Under the pieces are notes generated by a model, which was not told the origin of the DNA, searched no databases, and was given only the letters and a program-made list of their open reading frames with translations. This document shows, piece after piece, positions 17,249 to 26,123 of a stretch of DNA of 45,415 nucleotides. The stretch covers positions 1-45,415 of the forward strand of contig JAHHIB010000070.1 of the NCBI GenBank assembly GCA_019359075.1, in the 5' to 3' direction. Source of the stretch: Kalymmatonema hyalinum WJT4-NPBG1. GTDB lineage: Bacteria > Cyanobacteriota > Cyanobacteriia > Cyanobacteriales > Nostocaceae. Position 1 is the stretch's first letter; each line of letters begins with the position of its first letter. Position numbers and translations under genes: made by a program.

Positions 17249-17788
17249 TCAGGTTACCAGAGAAAACATCAGTTCGCCTTCAGTAGCGAGCTGACCGTCA
17301 ACTTCGGCACGCGCTTGCATTTTACCGAAACGACGTTGTTTTACCCACAACAGTTCCACAGTCATAACCAGTTGATCTCCTGGTACGACTTGACGGCGGA
17401 AGCGAACTTTATCGATACCAGCAAAGACAAAGAGTCCGCCTTCCATCTCTGGAAGTTGGGTCAAAACAACACCGCCAACTTGTGCCATTGCTTCTACAAT
17501 CAGCACTCCTGGCATAATTGGACGTCCTGGAAAATGCCCTTGAAAATGGGGTTCATTGATCGTGACGTTCTTAATGCCAACAGCTCGTTTTCCCGGCACA
17601 TATTCAATAATCCGGTCTACGAGCGCAAAGGGGTAGCGGTGAGGTAGCAGCTTTTGGATGTCTTCTATAGAGTAAATGACCTGATTGTCAGACTTGCTTG
17701 TGGTGGCATTATCTGGCTGGTCATTGGTAGATGCTGGTGTGGGAACATCGATGGTATTGACTTCTTTGGTGACGCTTGACATTGACAC
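17249..17788 (-). CDS. fabZ: 3-hydroxyacyl-ACP dehydratase
   Basis: A 179-residue hot-dog-fold dehydratase of fatty acid elongation, which also balances 3-hydroxyacyl-ACP use between LpxA and fatty acid synthesis. The active site is H85 in FQGHFPGRP and E99 in VLIVEAMAQ, with the family [13 protein letters not shown] ahead. Residues 1-38 form a polar Thr/Ser/Asn-rich extension beyond the usual length of about 145; a start nearer residue 36 is possible but no good alternative start codon is seen. The placement between lpxC and lpxA is the common lipid A arrangement. Confidence 0.96.
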   Translation of the reverse strand: MSMSSVTKEVNTIDVPTPASTNDQPDNATTSKSDNQVIYSIEDIQKLLPHRYPFALVDRIIEYVPGKRAVGIKNVTINEPHFQGHFPGRPIMPGVLIVEAMAQVGGVVLTQLPEMEGGLFVFAGIDKVRFRRQVVPGDQLVMTVELLWVKQRRFGKMQARAEVDGQLATEGELMFSLVT

Positions 17789-17897
17789 TGTGATTTATTT
17801 TCTATTTTTGTTTTGTCCGTAGGTGCTTGTTGGAACCTCCCCCTAAAAATGATGGATTGTGGATTGAGAATTGGCTTGTAGTGAGCGCAAAGAGCGC

Positions 17898-18758
17898 TTA
17901 GTACGAACCAAGTCCCAAATCTAAAATCCTTTGCGCCAGTTGAATGTGTAAATTGTGGCTGGCTTTGTACGCCAAGAAATGAGCGCAAGGGAAAATTCCA
18001 AGCAAACTTAAATCTCCTACTAAATCCAAGATTTTATGACGTACTGGCTCATTTGCAAATCTTAATGGCGGATTTAACCAACCGTCTGGTCCACAAACCA
18101 GAGCATTATCCAAGCTTCCACCTTTAATCAACCCCGACTGCTGCAAGTGTTCTATTTGATGCAGTAAACCAAAGGTACGGGCAGGAGCAATTTCTAGAGC
18201 AAAGCTATCATTAGGGTTTCCCTTATTGGCAGTGAGCAACCAGCTGTGCCATTGATTACCAATTGCCGGGAAATCAAAATCAATACCGTAGGTAAAGCGA
18301 GTTTCTGGGGCAGGAATGGCACAGACAAAAGCATCACCCTGACGCACCCAAATTGGCTGGTCGATGACTGGAGGAACTTTTTCCTCAGTGAGGGTTTGTG
18401 AGACTAAGCCAACTTGGGCGATCGCTTCTGTCCACACCTTCGCCGAACCATCCAAAAGTGGCACTTCTGGACCGTCAATTTCAATTCGGGCGTTATCGAC
18501 TTTCATTGCAGCAAGGGCTGCTAGCAAATGCTCTACCGTGCGGACAGATGCCTCTCCTTTACCCAACTGAGTCGAAAGCACGGTTTGATTCACCGCTGCG
18601 ACTTGCGCTCTTATGATCGGAGTATCAGGCAAATCCACGCGCACAAAGTAGCGTCCACTTCCCGCTTCGGCTGGTTTTACCCGAACTTGCGTAGTGACTC
18701 CGCTGTGCAGTCCCACTCCTGTTTGGTTGATTTGCGCTACTAATGTATGTTGTTGCAT
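17898..18758 (-). CDS. lpxC: UDP-3-O-acyl-N-acetylglucosamine deacetylase
   Basis: I chose the start [10 protein letters not shown] at 18758 (286 residues) because it aligns with the family N-terminus; the frame extends 12 charged residues upstream. LpxC is a zinc amidase that commits UDP-acyl-GlcNAc to lipid A. Zinc ligands are H77 in [10 protein letters not shown]241 and D245 in [11 protein letters not shown], and the general base region is H268 in KASHNLH; these match E. coli H79, H238, D242 and H265. It sits 77 bp after bamA and 109 bp before fabZ, all on the minus strand. Confidence 0.97.
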   Translation of the reverse strand: MQQHTLVAQINQTGVGLHSGVTTQVRVKPAEAGSGRYFVRVDLPDTPIIRAQVAAVNQTVLSTQLGKGEASVRTVEHLLAALAAMKVDNARIEIDGPEVPLLDGSAKVWTEAIAQVGLVSQTLTEEKVPPVIDQPIWVRQGDAFVCAIPAPETRFTYGIDFDFPAIGNQWHSWLLTANKGNPNDSFALEIAPARTFGLLHQIEHLQQSGLIKGGSLDNALVCGPDGWLNPPLRFANEPVRHKILDLVGDLSLLGIFPCAHFLAYKASHNLHIQLAQRILDLGLGSY

Positions 18759-18835
18759 ATTGTTTTTTGTTCTTTGTCTTTGGTCTTTAGTCATTTGTCT
18801 TGAAGAATGACGAATGACTAACGACTAATGACTAC

Positions 18836-21721
18836 TTAGAACCTTTCGCCAATACCAAAGTTGATGCGGCTATCTCCATCATCGTTGATGCCGTAGTCAA
18901 TGCGGATTGGTCCCAAAGGAGACTGCACGCGCACCCCAACACCGTAGCCGTAACCAGTACCGTTTTTGTTCAGCAACTGAGATGCTCTATTACCAGTTCC
19001 GAAATCGGAACCAACATCAAAAAATAGTGCGCCGCTGACGACTGAGAAAACTGGGAACCGATACTCAACCGATGCTTGTACGAAACTACGTCCACTGCCT
19101 AAGCCTCCTTCGTCATATCCTCGAATGGAGTTGCTACCACCGAGAGAAAAGGCTTCGTAGGGAGGTAAATCACCGAGGATTGTTCCCGCTTGAAGATTAA
19201 AAGCAAGGGTTTGCGCTCCTTTCGTGAAGTTAACAAAGCTAACAGGGAAGTATTGGCTGTAGCTACCCCGCAACCTGGTTAGCAAAATACTCCCTAGTCC
19301 TATCGGCACCGACTGGTCAAGACCAACGCGGAAGTAAGAACCACTGGTAGGTTGCAAGGGGTTATTTCTCAGATCGCGTGCAGCGCCTAGTTGCAATAGC
19401 AACAAATCGTCTTGACCTTTCCCAGATTGGGTCAAGTCAATGATCTCATTTGTGCCCTCAAGACGCCCCAGACTTCTAGTATCGCCATCAGCATCTTTGG
19501 TAGTAACTCGTTGATACTGCAAACCAGCTGAAGCTGTCCATTCTGACCTCTCGTACGGATTTCTGGACAAGGGACGGGTGAAATTAACACCGCCTCCCAA
19601 ACGCACAATACGAGGGCGATCGCCATCAGCATCAGGATTGTTGGGATTAAAAGTCTCAATGTTTTTATCGTCGCCTTCAAAAATCAATGAAATCGACTGA
19701 CGGCGGAAAAGATTTGCCGTATAAGAAGTCCGGAAGGGGTCACCACCTATCCAGGGATCTGTAAAGCGCAAATCAAACAGAAACTCTCCCCTTGTTCCTA
19801 CCTGCGCCTCTGCCCCTAATTTTTGATTTCTGCCATTGAGGTTTTGCTCCTGATAGCTGATTGAACCAAACAATCCACTGGCAGAACTCAAACCAGCACC
19901 CGCACCAATAGAACCACTGTTACGCTCAACCACGTTGACGACCACATTCACTTTGCTGGGGTCTGTACCAGGATCCAGAGAAACATTCACATCTTCAAAC
20001 AGCCCCAGTCCGAAGACCCTTTGTAAGTCTTTTTGCACTGTGTTGCGGTTGAAAACTGTTCCGGGCTTGATCTGCAGTTCTCGCGTCACGATATAGGGCT
20101 GCGTCCGTCCCCGGATCGGTTGTCCCTTGTCGTTTGTCACCTGACCTTCTTTATTGCGGAACTGAACTCGGATATTTTCTACCACCCCTTCTGTCACTTG
20201 CAAAGTGACAACTCCGTTTTCAGAGACTTGCGGCGCTCCAATTACGTTTGCCAGCACATAACCTTGGTCTTGATAGCGCTTGCTTAATTCCTTGATGCCC
20301 TCTTGTAAATCACGCAAGTTAAGGATTTTGCCATACTGGTTTTTAAATATTTCATCTGCAGTAGTAGCAGGTAGTACAGAGGGAACATTTGCGCCGGCAT
20401 TTGCCTGCACTTGCACCTTAGTTAGGACAGGGTTAGGTCGTACAACAAAGCTTACCCGTACTCCCACAGGTGTATCTTCTGGCACTGCTTGGACGTTGGA
20501 GAAGAAGCCAGTGCCAAAAATGGAGTTAATATCTTCTTGCAGTTGGGAACGGGTTGTTGTTCGTCCTGGTTGCGTACGAATGGCTCTATACACTTGCTCT
20601 TCCAGTTCCGGCACGAGTTGCCCGCTTTCAGATCTAACCAAGACTTCAGAGACGAGCACGCGGGGTTCAGCGGCTTCTGGGGATTGCTCTGGTTGGGGGC
20701 TTCCTGGAGCTTGTGGAGATGTAGGTTCAGCCCCAGGTTGATTGGTACCATCTGGTGTAGTGGGAGTACCAGGAACTTGGGGAGGTGTTTGTTGTTGAAT
20801 GCTTGGGAAAGGTGTTTGCCCAGGATTTTGTCCCGGTTCAGCCCCAGGTTGATTGGTACCATTTGGTGTCGTGGGAGTACCAGGAGCTTGGGGAGGTGTC
20901 TGCTGCTGTTGAGTATTAGGAACGGGTGTTTGTTGTTGAATGCTTGGGAAAGGTGTTTGCCCAGGATTTTGTCCCGGTTCAGCCCCAGGTTGATTGATAC
21001 CATTTGGTGTGGTGGGAGTACCAGGAGCTTGGGGAGGTGTTTGCTGCTGTTGAATGCTTGGGAAAGGTGTTTGCCCGGGATTTTGTCCCGGTTCAGTCGC
21101 AGGTTGATTGGTACCACCTTGGGGAGGTGTTTGCTGCTGTTGAGTGTCAGGAGCGGGTATTTGTTGTTGAATGCTTGGAAAAGGTGTTTGCCCAGGATTT
21201 TGTCCCGGTTCAGCCGCAGGCTGGTTGATATTTTCCGGTGCAGGAGTGGGATTGGGAGCTTGGGGAGATGTTTGCTGTTGTTGAGTGTCAGGAGCGGGCG
21301 TTTGCAGAGGATTTTGTGCAATTGCTGAAGATCTGGAGCTTCTTGGTAATATGACCTTTTTTGTCGCTGTTGATGCTGAAGCTGGGAAGATCCCGACTTT
21401 GTACTGTTGATTGGTTAAAGGTTTTAAACCCTCTGCTGTCTGTTTAGAACTGTTGGGGAACCCTGTCGTTGTTGACTTTTCTATGGAACTTGGCACTACG
21501 AGTTCCGGCTTCGCTATTGCTGCTGACGAAGCTGGGAAGATCCCGACTTTGTACTGTTGATTAGTTAAAGGTTTTAAAGCCTCTGCTGTCTGGTTTAAAT
21601 TTGAAGTGTTGGGCGTTTGTGCATTTGCACTCAGCGAACTGCCAAAAGGGGCTGCAATCGCCACAACTGTGACTAAAACGGGAGATAAGCGCATTTTTTT
21701 TGGATTCCTCTTCACGTCCAC
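18836..21721 (-). CDS. bamA: Outer membrane protein assembly factor BamA/Omp85 with repeat-rich N-terminus
   Basis: A 961-residue Omp85 protein. Residues 1-34 are a signal peptide (a second Met at 10 is a possible start) ending in SANAQ. Residues 45-120 contain two copies of a module with core PLTNQQYKVGIFPAS. Residues about 135-350 are Pro/Gln/Thr-rich and contain four copies of EPGQNPGQTPFPSIQQQ. Three POTRA domains follow, about 353-428, 431-512 and 514-600, as is usual in cyanobacteria, then a barrel (about 603-961) ending in Phe, the outer-membrane C-terminal signature. It inserts beta-barrel proteins into the outer membrane. Its position upstream of lpxC is typical. The long disordered insert is well beyond what I expect for the family. 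Confidence 0.96.
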   Translation of the reverse strand: MDVKRNPKKMRLSPVLVTVVAIAAPFGSSLSANAQTPNTSNLNQTAEALKPLTNQQYKVGIFPASSAAIAKPELVVPSSIEKSTTTGFPNSSKQTAEGLKPLTNQQYKVGIFPASASTATKKVILPRSSRSSAIAQNPLQTPAPDTQQQQTSPQAPNPTPAPENINQPAAEPGQNPGQTPFPSIQQQIPAPDTQQQQTPPQGGTNQPATEPGQNPGQTPFPSIQQQQTPPQAPGTPTTPNGINQPGAEPGQNPGQTPFPSIQQQTPVPNTQQQQTPPQAPGTPTTPNGTNQPGAEPGQNPGQTPFPSIQQQTPPQVPGTPTTPDGTNQPGAEPTSPQAPGSPQPEQSPEAAEPRVLVSEVLVRSESGQLVPELEEQVYRAIRTQPGRTTTRSQLQEDINSIFGTGFFSNVQAVPEDTPVGVRVSFVVRPNPVLTKVQVQANAGANVPSVLPATTADEIFKNQYGKILNLRDLQEGIKELSKRYQDQGYVLANVIGAPQVSENGVVTLQVTEGVVENIRVQFRNKEGQVTNDKGQPIRGRTQPYIVTRELQIKPGTVFNRNTVQKDLQRVFGLGLFEDVNVSLDPGTDPSKVNVVVNVVERNSGSIGAGAGLSSASGLFGSISYQEQNLNGRNQKLGAEAQVGTRGEFLFDLRFTDPWIGGDPFRTSYTANLFRRQSISLIFEGDDKNIETFNPNNPDADGDRPRIVRLGGGVNFTRPLSRNPYERSEWTASAGLQYQRVTTKDADGDTRSLGRLEGTNEIIDLTQSGKGQDDLLLLQLGAARDLRNNPLQPTSGSYFRVGLDQSVPIGLGSILLTRLRGSYSQYFPVSFVNFTKGAQTLAFNLQAGTILGDLPPYEAFSLGGSNSIRGYDEGGLGSGRSFVQASVEYRFPVFSVVSGALFFDVGSDFGTGNRASQLLNKNGTGYGYGVGVRVQSPLGPIRIDYGINDDGDSRINFGIGERF

Positions 21722-21782
21722 ACACCATCACTAGGCAATCATGCTCTCAACCAAAGGTTAATGTAAAAATTACATTCTTAAT

Positions 21783-21824
21783 TTTTGCCTTTTACCTTTA
21801 TAAGGCAAATTGCAAAAGGCAAAA
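21783..21824. repeat. Inverted repeat between purC and bamA
   Basis: Arms TTTTGCCTTTT (21783-21793) and AAAAGGCAAAA (21814-21824) are perfect complements with a 20-base loop that repeats TAAGGCAAA. It may act as a weak terminator or spacer between the purC and bamA transcripts. The rest of the 212-bp gap shows only short AT-rich repeats. Confidence 0.6.
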
Positions 21825-21933
21825 GTGGATAAGAATCATTTGTTTTTCTTTTTTACCAAAGTATTAGGCATTGGGGATCAACAATTGGGAATTGGGAATG
21901 ACTTAGTCCCCACTCGCCAATTCCTTATCTGCT

Positions 21934-22671
21934 TCAATTGCTTTCCACAGCTTTGAGTACTCGTTGTAAAACCTCCTGGTAGGCATTCTCTACATTCCCC
22001 AAGTCTTGACGGAAGCGGTCTTTGTCCAGTACCCGGAGATTCGGGTCACGCACAGCAGAATTGTCCCATAAACGACAAGTGTCCGGACTAATTTCATCTG
22101 CCAATAGCAATTGCTGTTGTGAGTCCAAGCCAAACTCCAGTTTGAAATCCACTAAGGTAATGTCGCACCGCCGGAAAAAGTCACAAAGAAACTTGTTGAT
22201 TTGTAATGCTAGATGGGTAATGGTATCTACTTGTTCCGGAGTCGCGAGTTCTAACAGGAAAAGGCGATCGCTTGTTAACAATGGATCTCCCAATTCATCG
22301 TTTTTGTAATAAAACTCGACCAATGGCTGTTTTAACACAGTCCCCAGTGCTAATCCTGTTTGTTTGCAAAGACTTCCAGCAGCAATATTCCTGACCACGA
22401 CTTCCAATGGCAAAATCTTCAACGCCTTTACCCGCATTTGATTCGGGGCAGGGCTGTCTATATAGTGATTCTTTATACCGTGAGCCTCCAGCTGTTGAAA
22501 GAGTTTACTAGAAATGCTATTATTTATATTTCCTTTACCCTGGATGCTACCCCGTTTTTGGGCGTTAAAGGCAGTTGCATCGTCTTTAAAATCAGCTAAT
22601 AAGATTTCAGGATCATCCGTTGTATAGAGGATTTTAGCTTTGCCTTCGTATACTTTTGTTTGAACAGACAT
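21934..22671 (-). CDS. purC: Phosphoribosylaminoimidazole-succinocarboxamide (SAICAR) synthase
   Basis: A 245-residue SAICAR synthase, which joins CAIR and aspartate with ATP in purine synthesis. Characteristic parts are YEGKAKILY at the N-terminus, the AFNAQKRGSIQGKG nucleotide-binding stretch, VVVRNIAAGSLCKQ, the TLVDFKLEFGL segment and ADEISPDTCRLWD. Length equals the bacterial single-domain form. It lies on the same strand and 212 bp upstream of bamA; a shared transcript is possible but the inverted repeat between them argues for partial separation. Confidence 0.97.
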   Translation of the reverse strand: MSVQTKVYEGKAKILYTTDDPEILLADFKDDATAFNAQKRGSIQGKGNINNSISSKLFQQLEAHGIKNHYIDSPAPNQMRVKALKILPLEVVVRNIAAGSLCKQTGLALGTVLKQPLVEFYYKNDELGDPLLTSDRLFLLELATPEQVDTITHLALQINKFLCDFFRRCDITLVDFKLEFGLDSQQQLLLADEISPDTCRLWDNSAVRDPNLRVLDKDRFRQDLGNVENAYQEVLQRVLKAVESN

Positions 22672-22936
22672 GGCGAAAGGTAAAGTTATGGGCGATGAGC
22701 AGCTTTTATGCTTTTAGGCTTAACCATTTTATCTTTAGTCATCAGTTATTAGTCATAAGTCATAGACAAATGATGTATGCAGCCACAAGTCTGCTCGCTT
22801 TGGGGTGAGACGCTAGTCTTTGGCTACTGAGTAAATTGATAGATAAAACTATAACTGTTTACAGTATTTTGTAATAATTTTTTGCTAAATAAATTGGTAA
22901 AATGGAATAGAAAAGTATATAAAAATACCTTTTTCT

Positions 22937-23068
22937 GTGGCAGTTTCCACTCAAGTTGAATACAATCATCGTTTAAAGGCAGAAGAAGTCAGCAAGCAAC
23001 CAAAGGAAACTCAACCAAGGTTGCCAACTATTGGCTTCAAAGCTGAAAACAGGGAGGGGATTGAGTAA
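22937..23068 (+). CDS. Possible 43-residue small protein upstream of the DUF7219-like gene
   Basis: A GTG-started frame of 43 codons, beginning MAVSTQVEYNHRLKAEE and ending REGIE, is polar and lysine/glutamate-rich and stops 13 bases before the ATG of the next gene. Codon use looks like that of real genes here. There is no clear ribosome binding site before the GTG. Translational coupling to the following gene would be plausible. I do not recognise a family, and conservation in relatives would be needed to accept it. Confidence 0.4.
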   Translation: MAVSTQVEYNHRLKAEEVSKQPKETQPRLPTIGFKAENREGIE

Positions 23069-23081
23069 ATGGAGATAAGCA

Positions 23082-23342
23082 ATGGTAGATAAAGAGAATT
23101 TTCTCTATCCTCGTGGTCGCTACTACGGTCAAGTGAAGCCAGAAAACTTAGTTTTCAATGCTAACTTACAGGAATTTGCCCAAAGAATAAGTTTTATTTG
23201 TAACTTGGAAACATCAGGGAAAATACCACCAGAGCAAGCCTACGAGCAAATCAAGGATCTTTGGAAAAACTTAAGACGCTCAAAAAAAGAACTGGGAATA
23301 GGTGAAAACCCTTTCCATAACGACGATGGAGAAAGTGAATAA
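23082..23342 (+). CDS. Small conserved cyanobacterial protein (DUF7219-like)
   Basis: An 86-residue soluble protein with FLYPRGRYYGQVKPENLVFN at the N-terminus, a helical middle and an acidic tail. This pattern belongs to a small family conserved in cyanobacteria, which I remember as DUF7219; its function is not known. The start is well supported by GGAGAT located 6 bases upstream of the ATG. It is preceded by a possible 43-codon small gene and converges with the adenylate cyclase gene. Confidence 0.8.
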   Translation: MVDKENFLYPRGRYYGQVKPENLVFNANLQEFAQRISFICNLETSGKIPPEQAYEQIKDLWKNLRRSKKELGIGENPFHNDDGESE

Positions 23343-23391
23343 ATAATCAATGATCAATAGGGGCGAGCATTCCACTTTGATAATTTTTTGA

Positions 23392-26040
23392 TTACTTTGT
23401 CAGCCTACTGTAGATACCATCCCAAGAATCACTGGGAGCCTGATTAAGATAATGATGAGCGCGTTCTAAGTAGATAGCAACGGCTTGGTCTTTGGGTTGA
23501 ATTTTTTTGGCGGCTTCAAAGCAGGCAATGGCACAGTGGAAATTGCGCGACAAATAAGCAGTACGTCCATTCTGGTAATAAAACAAAAATTCCTGAATGT
23601 TGGCATCTAAGGGAGTACGGCGATCGCCTATCAACTCATAGATACTAACTGCTTGATGTTTCCCTTTGACTCTAATTCTGTCTAACTCACGTACCCAAAT
23701 GAGGTCACTGCACAACTCGTAAGTAAATTCACTTAAGATGATATCACAGCCGTATTCCTTAGTGACTCCTTCTAGGCGGGAACTCAAATTCACGCTATCC
23801 CCGATGACGGTGTAATCCATCCGTTTTTGCGAACCAATATTGCCGGAAACCACTTCTCCGGAACTAATGCCAATACCAACATTGATTTGTGGCTGTTTCA
23901 GGATAATTCGCCGCTGATTAAATTCTGCGAGTCGTTGCCGCATTTCCAACGCCGATTGTACTGCCCGCCAAGCATGATTATCGGTCAACGGGAGTGGCGC
24001 ACCAAATACTGCCATTAAGGCATCACCAATAAATTTATCTAGGGTGCCTTCGTGGTTAAAAACAGCTTCGACCATTGTTTCAAAATACTGATTCAGCAAG
24101 GAGACCACTTCGGCAGCGCCGAGATTTTCTGTCAATGTGGTGTAACCTCTGATATCAGAAAACAAGATAGTCACGTCTTTGCGTTCACCCACCATCAAAG
24201 CATCTTCCCCTAGTGCCATGACTTGTTCTGCGACGCGGGGAGTCAGGTAGCGGTACATGGTGGTTTTCATGCGTTTTTCCTGACTGATATCTTCTAAGAC
24301 CACCAAACCGCCCCGTACGCCTCCTTCTGGGTTAGTCAAGGGGTTGACAGTCAGATTGATACTGCGTTCGATTTTCTCGACACTACTTGCATCAAGCAAC
24401 GCCAAGCGAGGTGAAATAGGTAGATTCCAGGGAATGAAAAAATCTGGATTGGTGCGATCGCGAATTGCCAGAATATAAAGTTTTGATTCTTGAGAAGTCA
24501 GCCGTGTGGGCGTGTCCCCCGACTTGAAAGCACTGCTGTTATTGAGCCCTGAGTTTTTAGTTTCATTGAGCACTTGGCACTCAGCACTCGGTACTAATAC
24601 CAGTCCTACCGTCAAACTTTGCTCTGGGACATAATGTTTTGCCCCAGTTTTTAAACTATCTTGGAGGCGGAATTGGAGATTATCAATTGGCACAACCTCC
24701 CATACGAAACGACCAATCAAGTTTTGTTCCCAAAGATGCTTGTTGTTTTTAGGGTTTGCTTCTTTTAAGGGACAACCTAAGAGCTGCAACGCTGCATCAT
24801 TAATTGTAACAATTTTGCCTTCCATATCCGTAGATATTACGGCATCCGAAAGGCTTTGCAGAATATCTTTTTGATACTGTTTTTCTAATAATACATTTTC
24901 AAACAAGCGGGCATTTTCTAGAGCAATTCCTGCCTGGATATTAAAAGCCCGCATAAATTCTTCATCAGACGCGGTAAAACTACCTTGATGCTTATTAATT
25001 AACTGCGTTACGCCAATCAATTCATTCGCGGAATTAAACACTGGCAAACACAGGATATTGCGAGTGACATATCTCGTCTTCTGGTCTGTCGTGGGGTCAA
25101 AACGCGGATCTTTATAAGCATCGGCAATATTCAGCGCTTCACCAGTGGAGGCTACGTATCCTGCAATGCCTTTGTTATCAGGCATACGAATTTCCATCAT
25201 CGTTTTATCATCCGCAGTTGCCACTTTAGTCCACAGTTCCCCCATTTCTTTACGATATAAAAATAGAGTGCTGCGGTCTGCTTGCATGAGAATCCGGGCT
25301 TGCTCCATGACGATTTGCAAAGTGGCTTCTAAATCCAAACTTTGCCCCAAAGTCTGAGTTGCCCGTAAAAGAGCAGTTGCGCCTCGTTGATTGCGAGCTG
25401 CAACATAGAAAGACTGGCAAGTTTCCAAAATAATGCCGATAGAAGAGGCAAAGTCTCGAAAGTGTACTTCATCTTCGTGATTAAATGGAATACCTCCAGC
25501 TTTATTTGCCAGTTGCACGACTGCGACAATCTGGTTTTTGCTGCTTAAAACTGGCATACAGAGTATATTACGAAACTTGTACCCCATTTGTTTTTCTAGT
25601 TCTGGGCTAAAGAGGGGGTGAGTAGAGGTATCAGATATGTTCAAACATTGAGCTGTACTGGCAACATGACCAGGGATACCAACTGTAATCGGAGTACGAA
25701 TTTCTATAGCCCTTTGCGTGTTATCTTGGGGAACTTTTGACCAAAGCTGACCTTTGTCATGGTCAACTAAAAAAATCGTGGTTTGCTCTGCCTGGAGAAT
25801 TTGACCAATTTTGAGTGTAATTGCCTCCAGTACCTTCTCCAGCATGGTTTCTAGAGCTTCGTTGTTAATCAGTTCAATTGCCCTGAGAAATTGCTGAAAC
25901 TCGGCTGTGATAAAGTCGAGCAAGCAAACAAATTCGTTAACAGAAAGGTCTTTGACACGACGCAGTAACGAGTGAGTGCGATTAACTTGAGTCAGTTCAG
26001 TTAATGTAGCCAGGACGCTACCAGCATTTAGGAGGGACAT
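23392..26040 (-). CDS. Class III adenylate cyclase with two GAF domains and a PAS domain
   Basis: An 882-residue signalling enzyme making cAMP. Domains in order: an N-terminal helical part, GAF1 (about 62-205), GAF2 (about 228-385), a PAS domain (about 395-600, with a Ser/Thr-rich insert) and a cyclase homology domain (about 615-810), then a short TPR-like tail. Metal-binding D629 (LFSDIRGYT) and D673 (FIGDAL), adenine-selecting K669 and T744 (MDYTVIGD), and transition-state N751 and R755 are all present, so it should be active. Thr at 744 in place of Asp marks the class IIIb group, members of which respond to bicarbonate in cyanobacteria. No membrane segments. It lies downstream of sqdX behind a hairpin. 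Confidence 0.93.
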   Translation of the reverse strand: MSLLNAGSVLATLTELTQVNRTHSLLRRVKDLSVNEFVCLLDFITAEFQQFLRAIELINNEALETMLEKVLEAITLKIGQILQAEQTTIFLVDHDKGQLWSKVPQDNTQRAIEIRTPITVGIPGHVASTAQCLNISDTSTHPLFSPELEKQMGYKFRNILCMPVLSSKNQIVAVVQLANKAGGIPFNHEDEVHFRDFASSIGIILETCQSFYVAARNQRGATALLRATQTLGQSLDLEATLQIVMEQARILMQADRSTLFLYRKEMGELWTKVATADDKTMMEIRMPDNKGIAGYVASTGEALNIADAYKDPRFDPTTDQKTRYVTRNILCLPVFNSANELIGVTQLINKHQGSFTASDEEFMRAFNIQAGIALENARLFENVLLEKQYQKDILQSLSDAVISTDMEGKIVTINDAALQLLGCPLKEANPKNNKHLWEQNLIGRFVWEVVPIDNLQFRLQDSLKTGAKHYVPEQSLTVGLVLVPSAECQVLNETKNSGLNNSSAFKSGDTPTRLTSQESKLYILAIRDRTNPDFFIPWNLPISPRLALLDASSVEKIERSINLTVNPLTNPEGGVRGGLVVLEDISQEKRMKTTMYRYLTPRVAEQVMALGEDALMVGERKDVTILFSDIRGYTTLTENLGAAEVVSLLNQYFETMVEAVFNHEGTLDKFIGDALMAVFGAPLPLTDNHAWRAVQSALEMRQRLAEFNQRRIILKQPQINVGIGISSGEVVSGNIGSQKRMDYTVIGDSVNLSSRLEGVTKEYGCDIILSEFTYELCSDLIWVRELDRIRVKGKHQAVSIYELIGDRRTPLDANIQEFLFYYQNGRTAYLSRNFHCAIACFEAAKKIQPKDQAVAIYLERAHHYLNQAPSDSWDGIYSRLTK

Positions 26041-26077
26041 GGGGATTTAGAATTTTAGATTTTAGATTTTAGATTGA

Positions 26078-26113
26078 GGAATAGGGAATGGGGTATGCCC
26101 TATTCCCTATTCC
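26078..26113 (-). terminator. Hairpin between sqdX and the cyclase gene
   Basis: Perfect 12-bp arms GGAATAGGGAAT (26078-26089) and ATTCCCTATTCC (26102-26113) around a 12-base loop lie right after the sqdX stop in minus-strand transcription. There is no long T-run, but TTAGATTTTAGATTTT words are close by on the plus strand. It may separate the two transcripts. It could also be a copy of a dispersed repeat. Confidence 0.5.
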
Positions 26114-26123
26114 CTGATCATGC

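Noticed and set aside
20452-21328. Long open frames on both strands opposite and out of frame with the bamA repeats
   Set aside because: They arise from the Pro/Gln-rich tandem repeats; the bamA frame has signal peptide, POTRA and barrel in a continuous reading.
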